From contig JAFDZV010000010.1 in NCBI GenBank assembly GCA_018266795.1, forward strand, positions 1-64,000: 64,000 nt of DNA, in the 5' to 3' direction. This document shows positions 18,556-28,600 of this stretch, piece after piece. The translations under genes were made by a program, and so were the position numbers. Position 1 is the first letter of the stretch; each line of letters begins with the position of its first letter. The DNA is from Bacteroidota bacterium. GTDB lineage: Bacteria > Bacteroidota > Ignavibacteria > OLB7. The notes under the pieces are model-generated. The model was not told the DNA's origin. It searched no databases and was given only the letters and a program-made list of their open reading frames with translations.

Positions 18556-20163
18556 ATGCCATCAATTCTCGACCCAATCGATCGCGCGGATATCCTGCAC
18601 ATGCGCAACTCCGCGCTTCCCGGCATCCCGACGCTCCTCGACTTCTCCAACGACATTCACTATCGCTTCTACCTCAAGCAACTGGCCCTGGCCGGCATCG
18701 ATCGCGAACACTATCCGGAGCAGTTCAGTGTGCTGGAGAGAACGCGTGAGCAACACAGGTTGAGCGGGCCGCAGACGATGGCGGAGGAGGATGACTCCTA
18801 CGACTACCAGCCGATTCAGGCGATCACGTCGCTCGGCACGTCAGACGACGTGAACTACGACAGTTCCTCGATGTCATCGGTGCCGGACAATCCATACGTG
18901 TCGCAGATGACGCTGGGCATGTACGATGAGAACGGCAGCTCGATCGGCACGGTGCAGTTCGCACAGCAGTACAATTCCGGCACGGATCTGAATCTGCTTG
19001 CCGACGGAGTATCGCAACCTTCCGAGACGGTGGTGACGGCGATCGCCACCTACATGTGGCAGGACCAGAGCGGCAACGCCTACCACGGCTACCTGCAGGC
19101 ATCGACCTCGCAGGCCCCCACCAACATCACGAACATCGCGCCGATGCCTGACGCTGCGAAGGGACAGACGGTAACGAAGCTCTGCCTTGGGCGCACGGGC
19201 GATGACTGCACGTATACACCGGTTGGCGGCTCCGGCTCGAACGTGCTGATGCCGGTTGCCGGAAGCATCACCTTCTCGGCCGACATCAGCACCAACCCGC
19301 CCACGCCGAACACCTGCCTTATCACGATGGCGCGCCCGGACCCTGATCAGGGAGGCGGCTGCACGATCAAGAGCACGTCCAACTTCTTCGGCGATCCGAA
19401 CACGATCATCAGCGGGCAGACTATCTCGTGGAACCTGGAACCGGCGCAGTTCGAACCGGCCAACGGCTGCCTGACGGCGAACTCCGAGGCGATCTACACG
19501 TTTACCATCTCGCTGACCGTAAACAACCTGCCGGTGTATGTCACCATCACCAGCGGCTCCGTCCCTCCGTCCAACCCGTACTACCTGCAGATCCCGCAGC
19601 TCCTCGTCTTCTTCAGCTGCATTGCAGAGGGAACGGAAGTAACACTGCACAACGGCAGAACGAAGCGCATCGAACAGTGCGGGCCAGGCGACCGCGTTCT
19701 TGCCGACAGCAATGGGACGGTGCACACGGTGGAGAACATGCTGAAGGGAACCGAGGAGGTCCCGATGGTTCGTATCCGAACCGATGGCGGCCACGATGTG
19801 CTGGTGACAGGCGGCCATCCGATGGTCACGCCGGCCGGCGTGACGCTGGCCCGGCTGCTTTCGGTTGGAGACCGGGTGGTATCGCTGGACGGCGAGGTCA
19901 CGATCCTCGGCATCAATCGCGAGATGTTCCATGGCCATGTCTGGAACATGAACGTCGGTCCTCGCGTGGAGGACTTCAATGCGATCCCCGACACGCGCAC
20001 ATTCTTCGCCGGAGGGCTGCTGGTAGGAGACAACCAGATGCAGTTCAAGCACAACCGCCTGCACAGATATCTCCCGGAATCGGTGCGGAACTCGCTTCCG
20101 CTCCGCTGGCAGGCCGACTTCGAAAGCCATTTGAACCATCGCAGGCGCACAACACCCGTCTGA
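18556..20163 (+). CDS. Hint (hedgehog/intein) domain protein with unknown N-terminal region
   Basis: The protein has 535 residues and starts at an ATG with GGAG ten bases upstream. Residues about 1-350 are an unrecognised, largely beta-looking region without a signal peptide. Residues about 355-497 form a Hint domain: the nucleophile position is Cys355 in SCIAEGTEVTLHNG, the block-B motif is T-x2-H (VTGGHP, His421), and the closing strand is TFFAGGLLVGDN. Hint domains rearrange the peptide bond before the cysteine and cleave or ligate the chain. The C-terminal end reads DN instead of the HN of splicing inteins, so N-terminal autocleavage is likelier than full splicing. A basic tail of about 40 residues follows. 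The next gene lies 171 bp downstream on the same strand. Confidence 0.82.
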   Translation: MPSILDPIDRADILHMRNSALPGIPTLLDFSNDIHYRFYLKQLALAGIDREHYPEQFSVLERTREQHRLSGPQTMAEEDDSYDYQPIQAITSLGTSDDVNYDSSSMSSVPDNPYVSQMTLGMYDENGSSIGTVQFAQQYNSGTDLNLLADGVSQPSETVVTAIATYMWQDQSGNAYHGYLQASTSQAPTNITNIAPMPDAAKGQTVTKLCLGRTGDDCTYTPVGGSGSNVLMPVAGSITFSADISTNPPTPNTCLITMARPDPDQGGGCTIKSTSNFFGDPNTIISGQTISWNLEPAQFEPANGCLTANSEAIYTFTISLTVNNLPVYVTITSGSVPPSNPYYLQIPQLLVFFSCIAEGTEVTLHNGRTKRIEQCGPGDRVLADSNGTVHTVENMLKGTEEVPMVRIRTDGGHDVLVTGGHPMVTPAGVTLARLLSVGDRVVSLDGEVTILGINREMFHGHVWNMNVGPRVEDFNAIPDTRTFFAGGLLVGDNQMQFKHNRLHRYLPESVRNSLPLRWQADFESHLNHRRRTTPV

Positions 20164-20334
20164 GACGCATCGGCACTGCGGGGGCGGGCGAGGCCCCGCC
20201 TCCGCGGCCGAACGCCGTACCGGAAGGGCCGGCACCGACCGGCGCCGGTCCGGAGGAGAACTCAACGCGGAGATGCCGGACGCTCTGCGACACAACACGG
20301 CAACCGGCAACGCAACAGATATGGAGTTGAAATC

Positions 20335-21255
20335 ATGGCGGACAATCTGATGTTCAGCAACGTCATCTACGATCCCGGAACACTTTACGCGGAGTGGACC
20401 GCAACGATCCCTCCCCACTTCACCGGCTATCAGGTAACGCTTACCGCAGGGAGCGCATCGCAGAACTTCGAGACGCAGGTTCCGCACATCACCATCAACA
20501 GGATTCTGGAGCCGAACGTCGGCCATACGCTCACGGTAACGATGATGGCAGGCGGCCGGCCGACATCGCAGAGCATGACGGTGGACCTGATCACGGCTGC
20601 CCCGATCATGACGCTGGTGGACAACAGCGGCACGACTGTGCGCTACCACTGGACCGCCGCGCAGGGGCCTAACGTGCAGGGATACGTCGCGATCCTGACG
20701 CAGACCGGCAGCAGCATATGGACCGTGAGCACAGACGCCGCAACACTGACAGCTACGTTCGATCGCCATCTCTCCTCCGCAGCCGCATACACGTCCGTGG
20801 TGCGGGCAACGAATACAGACGGCGTCGTTCTGGGCCCGCCCAGCGAGACTCTGGTTCCGCTGACCACAACGCCGGCCGATCCGACGGTAGCCCCGGCAGG
20901 CGCGCAGATGATCGTAGGCTGGATCACGGAGGCGAATCCGAAGGTGACTTCGTATGTGGCGGACCTGCTGGCAAACGGCGCGAGTGTGGGAGCACGGCAG
21001 GCGCAGGGTCCGCCGGCGATCTTCGAGCCGGCGCTGGTTGCCGGAACGATCTACACGGCAACCGTGCGGAGCGCGGGAACGCGGGTGCTGGGACCGTGGG
21101 TTCCTCCGGTGACCGGACCGTATGCGGACAACGCCGTGCTGGCGTATGAGGCAGCCGGACGCGTGGAGACGATTACGTGGAATTCCTCCGGCTCGATCAC
21201 ATACGACTATGAGGACGTCGCGAACACGACCGCCGCGGGGACTGCGGGGAGGTGA
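20335..21255 (+). CDS. Fibronectin-type-III-like protein ending in a single YD/Rhs-like repeat
   Basis: The protein has 306 residues, with GGAG upstream of the start codon (ATATGGAGTTGAAATC). It has no signal peptide. Residues about 1-265 look like three immunoglobulin/fibronectin-III-like beta units of about 90 residues each, with the recurring pattern V-x-W-x-A, GY-V/Y-x-L and Y-x-V-R-A. The C-terminal about 35 residues (AYEAAGRVETITW, then SITYDYEDVANTT) resemble one YD repeat of Rhs/YD-repeat shells, normally found in long arrays. It sits 171 bp behind the Hint gene and may be cotranscribed with it. The role is not known; an adhesive or shell-like structural part is an inference. Confidence 0.7.
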   Translation: MADNLMFSNVIYDPGTLYAEWTATIPPHFTGYQVTLTAGSASQNFETQVPHITINRILEPNVGHTLTVTMMAGGRPTSQSMTVDLITAAPIMTLVDNSGTTVRYHWTAAQGPNVQGYVAILTQTGSSIWTVSTDAATLTATFDRHLSSAAAYTSVVRATNTDGVVLGPPSETLVPLTTTPADPTVAPAGAQMIVGWITEANPKVTSYVADLLANGASVGARQAQGPPAIFEPALVAGTIYTATVRSAGTRVLGPWVPPVTGPYADNAVLAYEAAGRVETITWNSSGSITYDYEDVANTTAAGTAGR

Positions 21256-21629
21256 CGGAGCGCGCGAGGCAGTTCATCGGGCGAAGGGTTTGCCTTCGCA
21301 CGCACGCGGCGAGACAACACTCGCACCGTGACTGCACGGTTGGGGTCCGGCATGCCGGGGAATGTCCAAACTCAGTTCTCGAAAAGCTCTTATCGTAAAC
21401 CACCGATCGGCATGAGCCTCGCCACGATGCCCGAACCGTGCACAGCCCACGCAGGCGCGGAACCGGACACCGGCAGAACTCCGGCGGCCTGGCATGGGAG
21501 CCGGCGGAACGGGTTGGCGCGCCGGTTGCAGTCGCTCGCAGCCGCCATGCTCGAGGACATCGTATTGCCGTGAGCGGGCCGCCATCCACTCATCTCATTG
21601 CATCGAATCACACACAGGAGAACCATTTC
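21256..21629 (+). other. Intergenic stretch without a gene
   Basis: This 374-bp gap lies between the fibronectin-like gene and the cysteine-rich secreted protein. Frames that run through it lack ribosome sites. No hairpin with a T-tract or other element was recognised. Confidence 0.4.
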
Positions 21630-22034
21630 ATGAGAAGAACCTTCGTCACCGCGATCGCGGCAGCGGCACTCTTCGCGGCGCTTGCGCTCCCCGGAGCTTC
21701 ATCTGCCCGGGCGCAATGCGCCATCATCAACGTCTACAACTTCACGGGATGCGACGTCACGCTCTGCCTGTACGATGCCGCCGGCAACCGGGCCTGCATC
21801 CAGTTGCGGCAGCCGGTAGGCCCGTATCCGCTCGCATTCGTTGCCCCCTTTACTCCGGTTGGAGTGATCAGCAACGGCAAGAACCCGTACCCGTTCGCCG
21901 GAAGCCCGGCCTGCACCCCGTGCATCACACTGCCAAGCCCAACGGTGATCGGCGGCTGCTGCGGCACCGTCTGCTACGATCCGGTAGCCTGTACCATCAC
22001 CGTGAACCCGTGCGGGCCGCCCTGCCTGCCATGA
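21630..22034 (+). CDS. Small secreted cysteine-rich protein (134 aa)
   Basis: CAGGAG stands eight bases before the ATG. The product begins with a classic signal peptide (RRTFVTAIAAAALFAALALPGASSARA, then the mature QCAIINVYNF). The mature part of about 105 residues carries more than a dozen cysteines, several in CxxC or CC arrangements (SPACTPCITL, GGCCGTVCYD, CGPPC), suggesting a disulfide-knit exported domain. No family was recognised and there is no T9SS tail. A terminator-type hairpin follows 45 bp after the stop. Confidence 0.78.
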   Translation: MRRTFVTAIAAAALFAALALPGASSARAQCAIINVYNFTGCDVTLCLYDAAGNRACIQLRQPVGPYPLAFVAPFTPVGVISNGKNPYPFAGSPACTPCITLPSPTVIGGCCGTVCYDPVACTITVNPCGPPCLP

Positions 22035-22078
22035 CGTGCGGACCCCGCGCGAACGGGTGCGGACATGCCGACACAGCG

Positions 22079-22108
22079 AAGCCCCGGTTCGTGATTGAGC
22101 CGGGGCTT
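22079..22108 (+). terminator. Terminator-type hairpin after the cysteine-rich gene
   Basis: AAGCCCCGG (22079-22087) pairs with CCGGGGCTT (22100-22108) over 9 bp around a 12-base loop, followed by the pyrimidine-rich CCTCGTCTC. It lies between convergent genes. Confidence 0.6.
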
Positions 22109-22162
22109 CCTCGTCTCTGCAACATGCATGCCCGATGCCCTGCACGATGAGATCATGCGGTT

Positions 22163-23872
22163 CTATCGTACCACGATACATTGTGCGGACGCATGGCCGT
22201 TCACATCGCGGAACGAAGCAACGTAGAAGCCGGGCGGGATCCCCTCGAGCCCTACCGTAACGCGCTCCGAACCAGGCTCGAGGTCCACGCCGAGCCACGT
22301 GCGCCCCACGGCGTCGGACAGAACCAGGCGTGCCCCGGCGCCCGCAGGCCTGCGGAGCAGAACGTTCAGCTCCGAGCGGGCCGGGTTCGGCGCCACGTTC
22401 AGGGACTGCGTGCCGCCGGGTGCCGCGACTTCGCTTATCATTGTCCCGGCAACCATGGCGAAGGCGGGGGCGGAGAGCATCTTCCAGGCTCCGTCGATAT
22501 TCACATTGATGCAACTGGAGTCGTCGCGGTACACACGCGATACCCGCACCGCGCCGGGAATGAACTGATCGGCATTGCAATCGACGGAGTCATCCGGAGC
22601 GTTGGACAGTGTAAGCGGCAGGGAAAACGGAAGCATGAACGTGGAATCCCATCGGTATCCGTGGTTGCGATTCGGATCCTCACCGGACTCGTCGATGCGC
22701 ACCACGAAGTGAACGATCACCGAGAGCGGGCAGGGCCGCTCCACGGAGAAGCTCGAAATCGATCCGTGGCGCTCATAGGGCGGGTTCAGTACGTTGTAGG
22801 CCTGTGCAATGAATCGGTACGAGGGAGTACTGAACGTACCGGGACCGGTCTCCGTGATGCTGGAGAAGTAGAGGCTGGCGCTCCATTCGATCCCCCCGTG
22901 CTGCTGGGTGGAGGAGTAGTCGGACACCAGATAGCTCGCGCGCAGCCGACCGGCCCTGTCCCACATGAGAATGTCGGACATCCACCGTCGCGAGTACGAG
23001 CCCTTCACATCCGGAAAGGCAAACGTCCGCAACGGGACCGTATCCATCGGCGATGCGAACACCGCGCCGGCAAGCATTCTGTTCATCCATGCCACGCGGC
23101 CATCCGGCGCAACGGCAATACACATCGAATCCGGAATCGCGCGCATCACCGGCGCCGGCACGAACCGGCCAGTATCGTCCGCAAGCAGAACGGAATCGCC
23201 CGTGAACTTCAGAAGGCCGCCGGGACTCCCCGCGAACGGCATAATGCTGGCGAGAGATGCCAGCATGGATGGATGGATCTCGCCGGCAATGCGACCGGAA
23301 AGGTCCAGCATTCGCTCCATAGCACTGCCGGTTGTGACGGACCGCCACCAGAGGCGATAACCATTCGAAGCGGGCATTACCCTGCTCTCGGCGATGGCAC
23401 CGTTCGCACCGAGTGACTGCGAGCGTCCGGAGATGCCGTTGATATCAACCGTGCAGATCTCTACATCCAACTGCGGCGCATTCCGATGCTCCTCCCAGAG
23501 AACCAGGAACCGGTCGCGCAGCACCATCACGCGCACAGCTCGCGCGGGACGCGAGAAGTAGTCGCTGAGAGTGAACGGCGTTCCGATCGCGGCGGCGCGA
23601 TCGAGGACCTGCGCAACAAGCACTGGATGCCCGGGTGCCGGCCCGACGGTAGTGCCCCACACGGCCAGAACGCGATCGCCGATGCGGGCCGCGGATTGGA
23701 TCCGAACGGAGTCCGGCAGCACCGGGCGAAGCGTGTCGCCACCGGAAGAGATCATGGATGCCTGCTCCGGATGGAACGGGCACGCAGGCACGGCCGGTGC
23801 ATGAAACAGGAGAAGAAGAGAGAGAAGAACAGCCCGGATGATGAACGTCGCCGAGTGGGAATGATACAGCAT
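22163..23872 (-). CDS. Secreted protein of unknown function with T9SS sorting domain
   Basis: The protein has about 569 residues. The ATG at 23872 gives a signal peptide with a long hydrophobic core (FIIRAVLLSLLLLFHAPAVPA). The body is beta-rich with blade-like repeats (DRVLAVWGTTVG, DRFLVLWEEHRN), so a propeller fold is plausible, but no family signature is clear. The end (VAPNPARSELNVLL, LVLSDAVGRTWL, IPPGFYVASF) is a T9SS type-A sorting domain, so the protein should be exported or attached at the surface. The ribosome site is weak (AGGTG). It is convergent with the cysteine-rich gene and is followed, on the same strand upstream, by the DUF4157 genes 240 bp away. Confidence 0.85.
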   Translation of the reverse strand: MLYHSHSATFIIRAVLLSLLLLFHAPAVPACPFHPEQASMISSGGDTLRPVLPDSVRIQSAARIGDRVLAVWGTTVGPAPGHPVLVAQVLDRAAAIGTPFTLSDYFSRPARAVRVMVLRDRFLVLWEEHRNAPQLDVEICTVDINGISGRSQSLGANGAIAESRVMPASNGYRLWWRSVTTGSAMERMLDLSGRIAGEIHPSMLASLASIMPFAGSPGGLLKFTGDSVLLADDTGRFVPAPVMRAIPDSMCIAVAPDGRVAWMNRMLAGAVFASPMDTVPLRTFAFPDVKGSYSRRWMSDILMWDRAGRLRASYLVSDYSSTQQHGGIEWSASLYFSSITETGPGTFSTPSYRFIAQAYNVLNPPYERHGSISSFSVERPCPLSVIVHFVVRIDESGEDPNRNHGYRWDSTFMLPFSLPLTLSNAPDDSVDCNADQFIPGAVRVSRVYRDDSSCINVNIDGAWKMLSAPAFAMVAGTMISEVAAPGGTQSLNVAPNPARSELNVLLRRPAGAGARLVLSDAVGRTWLGVDLEPGSERVTVGLEGIPPGFYVASFRDVNGHASAQCIVVR

Positions 23873-24111
23873 TGCACACCTCGTTGTTGATGTGAGCCAT
23901 AGCGCCGTTGGCAACCGAACACGCAGCGGGAGGATTTGTTAGTGGGATGCTGGAGGTGGTAAACAGCCGATAACGGAGGCGGCTGCGGTCTGCAGCCAGG
24001 AACAATCGCCCGGCCGGTATCGCGAAAAAGCGGCAATCGCGCTCGCGCGATGATGTGAGAACCGGCTCCGCAAAGCGATCGCCGGTCATCACATCATTGC
24101 GCATGTGACTC

Positions 24112-25566
24112 TCAGAAATGCGGCGCACCCTGGCGGTTCCACACCTTCTGCATATAGGGAAGAAGGATCGCAAGCTTCGCGAAGACATCCGGCGACGGGT
24201 GCGGCTCACGGCTTGCCCGCAGCATGATGTTGTATTCCTCGATCGCCTCCGCCTGCTGTTCCGGATTCCACTTCTCCCACGGGATGTGCGCGTTGTGCGC
24301 CTCCTCCCAGTTGTATGCACCATCGCGGCTTCCCTGCCCGATCGCCGCCTTGAACTGTGCCCAGAGGCTCTTCGGAATGTAGGCCAGCCCGCCGTTCTGA
24401 TACTGCCACACATGCCCCATCTCATGGATCAGGTCAACCATGCCGCGATCGGAGAGTTCCATCGTATCCCCCTTGAACTCTCCCCAGCTCGACTTCAGAT
24501 GGATGGTGTTGCCGATCGTCTTCGGAGCACCGATCGACAGGAGACTGTCGCGCGTGATGTGGATCTTGGAATAGTTGATGGAGTCCTTGAAGATCTCGCG
24601 CGCGTAGGCGATCTCCGCGGACGTCAGCGCACGCCGTCGCGCCGTGAGGCGGTCACCCAGCAGCGCGCCGCCGATTGCACCGGCAACCGCGCCCACCGGA
24701 CCACCAACAACGGCACCGGCTATCCCGCCGATGATTGCGCCTCCCACCACGCCAAGGATATGCCCAAGCTTCCGCCAGAAGGAGCGTTGAATTACTCCGC
24801 CCTGCGTCTGCACGGCCGTTGCGCTCTCCTTTACCGCGGCGCTCTGCGCCGAGTCGTGCTCGCTGGATGCGGTGTGCTCCTGCATGGTCTCGTTCTCCCG
24901 CGTACGCTCGCCTTCTGCGGATCGGGTCCCGGCGGAGCGGCCCGCCCCACCCTGCTGCACCACGTGCGTGAGCTCGTGTGCAAGCAAGGTACGCCCTTCG
25001 GTTGTGCCTGGGGCATACTCTCCCGCACCGAACACGATATCGCGGCCGCTGGTGAATGCACGCGCCTGAACGGCACGCGCTGCGACGGCGGCCCGGGCAT
25101 CGGCATGGATGCGCACGTTGCCGAAGCTCCAACCGAAGCGAGGCTCCATGAATGCCCGCACCGAGCCATCCAACGGCTGGCCGGACGAATTCAATGCCTC
25201 GTGGGCGATGGCGGGAGCCTCCATGCCGGCGCCGTCACCGGCGCCCACACCCTTGGTCTGCACCGCTCCGTTGGGAGCTGCCGCGATCGTTCCCGACGAA
25301 CCATCGCGGCCCGCCTGCGGCACCTGCATCCCCATCACGCGCTGCGCGATCCCATCCGCCTCCTGTTCGTATGCATCGCCCGGATCGGTCACGGTCAGCT
25401 TCGCCTGAATGGTGCGATGGCCATGATGATGTGCCGCAGCAGATTGCGAGCCCGTCTCGCGCTCGTGCCGATTATCCGTTATTCGTTCCGCTGCAGCCGG
25501 CGATAGGCCGGGCGCTTCGGCCTGGTGTCGCGTTCTAGTCTTTGATTGTTCTGGGATGGTTTCCAT
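24112..25566 (-). CDS. DUF4157 (eCIS-core) protein with C-terminal HEXXH metallopeptidase-like domain
   Basis: The protein has 484 residues; AAGGAGGAGT precedes the ATG at 25566. The N-terminal motif DPGDAYEQEADGIAQRVMGM (61-80) and the DUF4157 domain at about 120-205 (AFMEPRFGWSFGNVRIHAD, HELTH at 197-201) are the known signature of proteins linked to extracellular contractile injection systems. Residues 268-304 form a glycine-zipper segment (GGAIIGGIAGAVVGG) that could insert in membranes. Residues about 310-484 hold a second HEXXH motif (HEMGHVWQYQ, 381-390) in a context resembling the vgr-related metallopeptidase-like family. It may act as a delivered protease or toxin, which is an inference. 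It lies 49 bp behind the larger DUF4157 gene and probably forms an operon with it. Confidence 0.85.
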   Translation of the reverse strand: METIPEQSKTRTRHQAEAPGLSPAAAERITDNRHERETGSQSAAAHHHGHRTIQAKLTVTDPGDAYEQEADGIAQRVMGMQVPQAGRDGSSGTIAAAPNGAVQTKGVGAGDGAGMEAPAIAHEALNSSGQPLDGSVRAFMEPRFGWSFGNVRIHADARAAVAARAVQARAFTSGRDIVFGAGEYAPGTTEGRTLLAHELTHVVQQGGAGRSAGTRSAEGERTRENETMQEHTASSEHDSAQSAAVKESATAVQTQGGVIQRSFWRKLGHILGVVGGAIIGGIAGAVVGGPVGAVAGAIGGALLGDRLTARRRALTSAEIAYAREIFKDSINYSKIHITRDSLLSIGAPKTIGNTIHLKSSWGEFKGDTMELSDRGMVDLIHEMGHVWQYQNGGLAYIPKSLWAQFKAAIGQGSRDGAYNWEEAHNAHIPWEKWNPEQQAEAIEEYNIMLRASREPHPSPDVFAKLAILLPYMQKVWNRQGAPHF

Positions 25567-25615
25567 GATTACTCCTCCTTGCTGCCGGTACCCTTCGTGT
25601 ACGTTGGGAACTCCA

Positions 25616-28600
25616 TCAACTCTTCGTCTCCTTGGCAGTAGCACCTCCGAAGCCCTTCTCCAGCATGTCCTGCGCACCGATCTGCGGCAGGTCCACCTGA
25701 AAGTCATCCAGCGACGGCGCCTTGAACGGCTGATCGGATGCGAAGTGGATCGGCTTCACATTGTGGATCCTCATCTCCTTTCCCGAATCGTACGTGAACG
25801 ATGCAAGAGTCCAGTCCTTATGCGTCTCCCACTTGAACGGACCAATGCCGGCCTCCGCTCGCACGTAGGCCTTCAACGCGAGGTCCAGCGCCAGCCGCAG
25901 GGTGGCGTCAATGTTGGCATCCAATTCGAAACGCCCCTTCGCGTAGTGCGTCGTCACGACGTTTGCAGTGCTCGCGTCGAGCCTGGCCGTCGCGGAAGCC
26001 TCGAGACCACCCGAAGCGGATGCCACCCCGAGGAGATCGAGCTTGATCCCGCCGTAGATTTTGCCGCCAATGCTGACTCCGGCAGAGAAATAAAGTTGCC
26101 CACTCAGCGTGAGATCCAGATTCGGGTTCTCGTCAAGCGGGTTGCTGGCCAGCACGGTTGCCGTTACGTTGCGCAATTCTCCAGGACCGACGTAATATCC
26201 CGCATTCAGGCTGCCCCCGATTTCCGCCTCCAGACCAACCGTCCCAATGGAAGCACCCGGTATGGGAAAACTCATGCCGGCGGAGAGGATATTCTGATCC
26301 CCCTTGGTTTGCCCGAACAGCTTGATCGGCTTGGCGAACTGGAGTGCTCCGGTGAATTTCGCCTGATCGTTCTGATCTATTTCGATTCCGGCACTCTCGC
26401 TGACATCGGGCGCGATCATGTAGGTGATATTTCCCTTGCCGGTGAGCTTGCCACCTGGGCCAAGATTCACGTTTATCGTTCCCGATGTCTTCTTTCGATT
26501 GATCTGAATCGCCCCCTTGCCGGAAACTGCTCCGTTGTTGTAGAAGACCTGAATTTCTCCGCTCAGCGAATTGAGTTTAAACCCCGCATTTCCCGATCCG
26601 GTTACTTTCGTACCGTCGTACGCGAAATTCATTTCCACCGGTTTGACACGGCCGCCCGGAACGTCAAATATCCCACTTCCCTTGAACACCCACTTTTCTC
26701 CCTTTTCCTTTTCCGCCTTGAGCGTAATCTCCTGCTTTTCCGACAACCCTATCGTTGCACCGCCGGTAATCGAAACTCCTTCCTTGTCGAACTGAAGCCG
26801 AGCATCCATATTCCTTACGAATTTCTGGCTCGTCTTCAGTGCGATGCTTCCGCTCCAGCCATCGGCCGGACGGTAAGTAACCGCGCCATCCGCGGCGTCC
26901 ATGCCTGGAACCGTTGCCTTCACATTGCCGGTGGCCAGGAATCCCTGCGCATCGGCCGTCACCTCAACGGAACCGGAAACAATCGGATGCTTGATCGGCC
27001 CGGCCTCGAATGCAATGATTCCGGAAGGCTTGAACTCGGGCCCGAGCTCCAGTGCCACATTGGCATTGGTAATCCTCATTCCATTGCAATTCGGCTTCAG
27101 CGATTTTTTGTCCAGGACTTTTGTGGCGGCAAATTTTCCGGAATGATAGCCGACATCGAAGGTACCGAGCAGCGGCACAGTGGAATTGATCACCCCGTCG
27201 AACTCCATGTGATTGTCCGGTGTGAGTTGCAGCTTCTTGATCTTCCCCGGACTCAAATAGGGATATTGGAAGTCGATCGCCGCCGTTTTGTTCTTGAGAG
27301 AGAGTAGACCGGTGCCTCCGGCGACGTTGAATACGACTTCCGATCCCCGTTTGTCCTCGATCGTGATAGGAAGGCGGGTCCCCCCCTTCTCTCCGCGAGG
27401 ATCGATCTGTGCCCTGATCGTGTCCACACCAGCCTCCCTCTTCAGCTCGAGAAGCAGAAATCCCGATATCAACTCCGCGGAATCACTGTTTTCGGGAGAG
27501 CCGTGAATGGGCACGGGACCAGACGACTTGGACTTGTTGAACCCCTCGGGTACAAGCAGTGTTGCGGATTTACCACCAACGGTAATGGAATAGGGTTCCG
27601 TCTTTTTCTGCGGCGTGGATGCCGTCTGCGTTGTTGTCGTTCCTGGTTGCGCCGCGGCCGCACGTTTTCCGACGGCTGTTGCACAATGGTCGATGCTCAG
27701 GCAGGTGGCGGGATTGGGCTTGGACGTGCAGTCGGCCGGCATCGTCTCCATTGCCCCCTGTGTGGCGACGCGGTTGAACCGGAGGATAATCTCGCTGGCC
27801 GCGCCATCAACAAGAGCACCGTTCTCGACGATCTGTGTCCCGAGCCCTGACAACTCCTGCCTGATTGCCCGCCCGCTTTCAGAATTCTGTGCCGCATCGA
27901 GCGTCTGGATATTCTCCCGGTCATTGCCGCCGCCTGTCTGCAGTTCCACTATGTGATCCATCTGGCAGGCGGCTCCTTTGATTTTCGGGAATGTCGCGTC
28001 CCCTCCCGCGGCATTCCAGAGTTCGTCTTCCCGCCCGCTCGGCCATGCCGCACGCCTCAGCCAGCTATCCCGAAGCGTATCGGTTGAGGCACGCTTCTGC
28101 CACAGCGCGGTCTTCTTTGAACCGTCCACTTCGAGCGTTGCAGTCAATGCGCCGCTGTTCGCTATTGCATTGTACTTCTGCACTGCGTCCGGCCCCTTGG
28201 AGCCGGGCACAACGAACTGATCGACATTGAATTCCTGTATGGTTGCCGATGTTCCGCCTGCCGTGTTGTTCGTCTGCTTCCTTCCGGGCGTTACCACATG
28301 CTTGGTGGTCATGCTCCCCCCCTGCACCGTGACCTCGACGCTCTGGGCCGCCGCCTGGGGCGGCTGGTCGCCGGTGGTACCCGCCCGCGCAACCCGCTCG
28401 CCGCTCATGCGGGAGACGCGCGGCGCAGCCGGTACGGCCGGGCCCTCGGAGGAGCGCGCACCCGCGCCGGAAGTATTCTGCGACGCAGCCACCGGCGCGC
28501 CGCCCTGCTGGATAGTGTGCGTCAGTTCATGCGCGATGAGCTGGCGCCCGCCTTGCGTGCCGGGGGCATACCGGCCGGCGCCGAACACGATGTGATTCCC

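Noticed and set aside
18874-20769. 631-codon minus-strand frame across the Hint gene and the next gene
   Set aside because: It spans two clearly coding plus-strand genes with recognisable domains and has an arginine/histidine-rich translation.
22181-27307. Long plus-strand frames opposite the T9SS and DUF4157 genes (22181-23416, 24118-25506, 25556-27307)
   Set aside because: Antisense shadows; the minus-strand proteins have signal peptides, sorting domains and HEXXH motifs.
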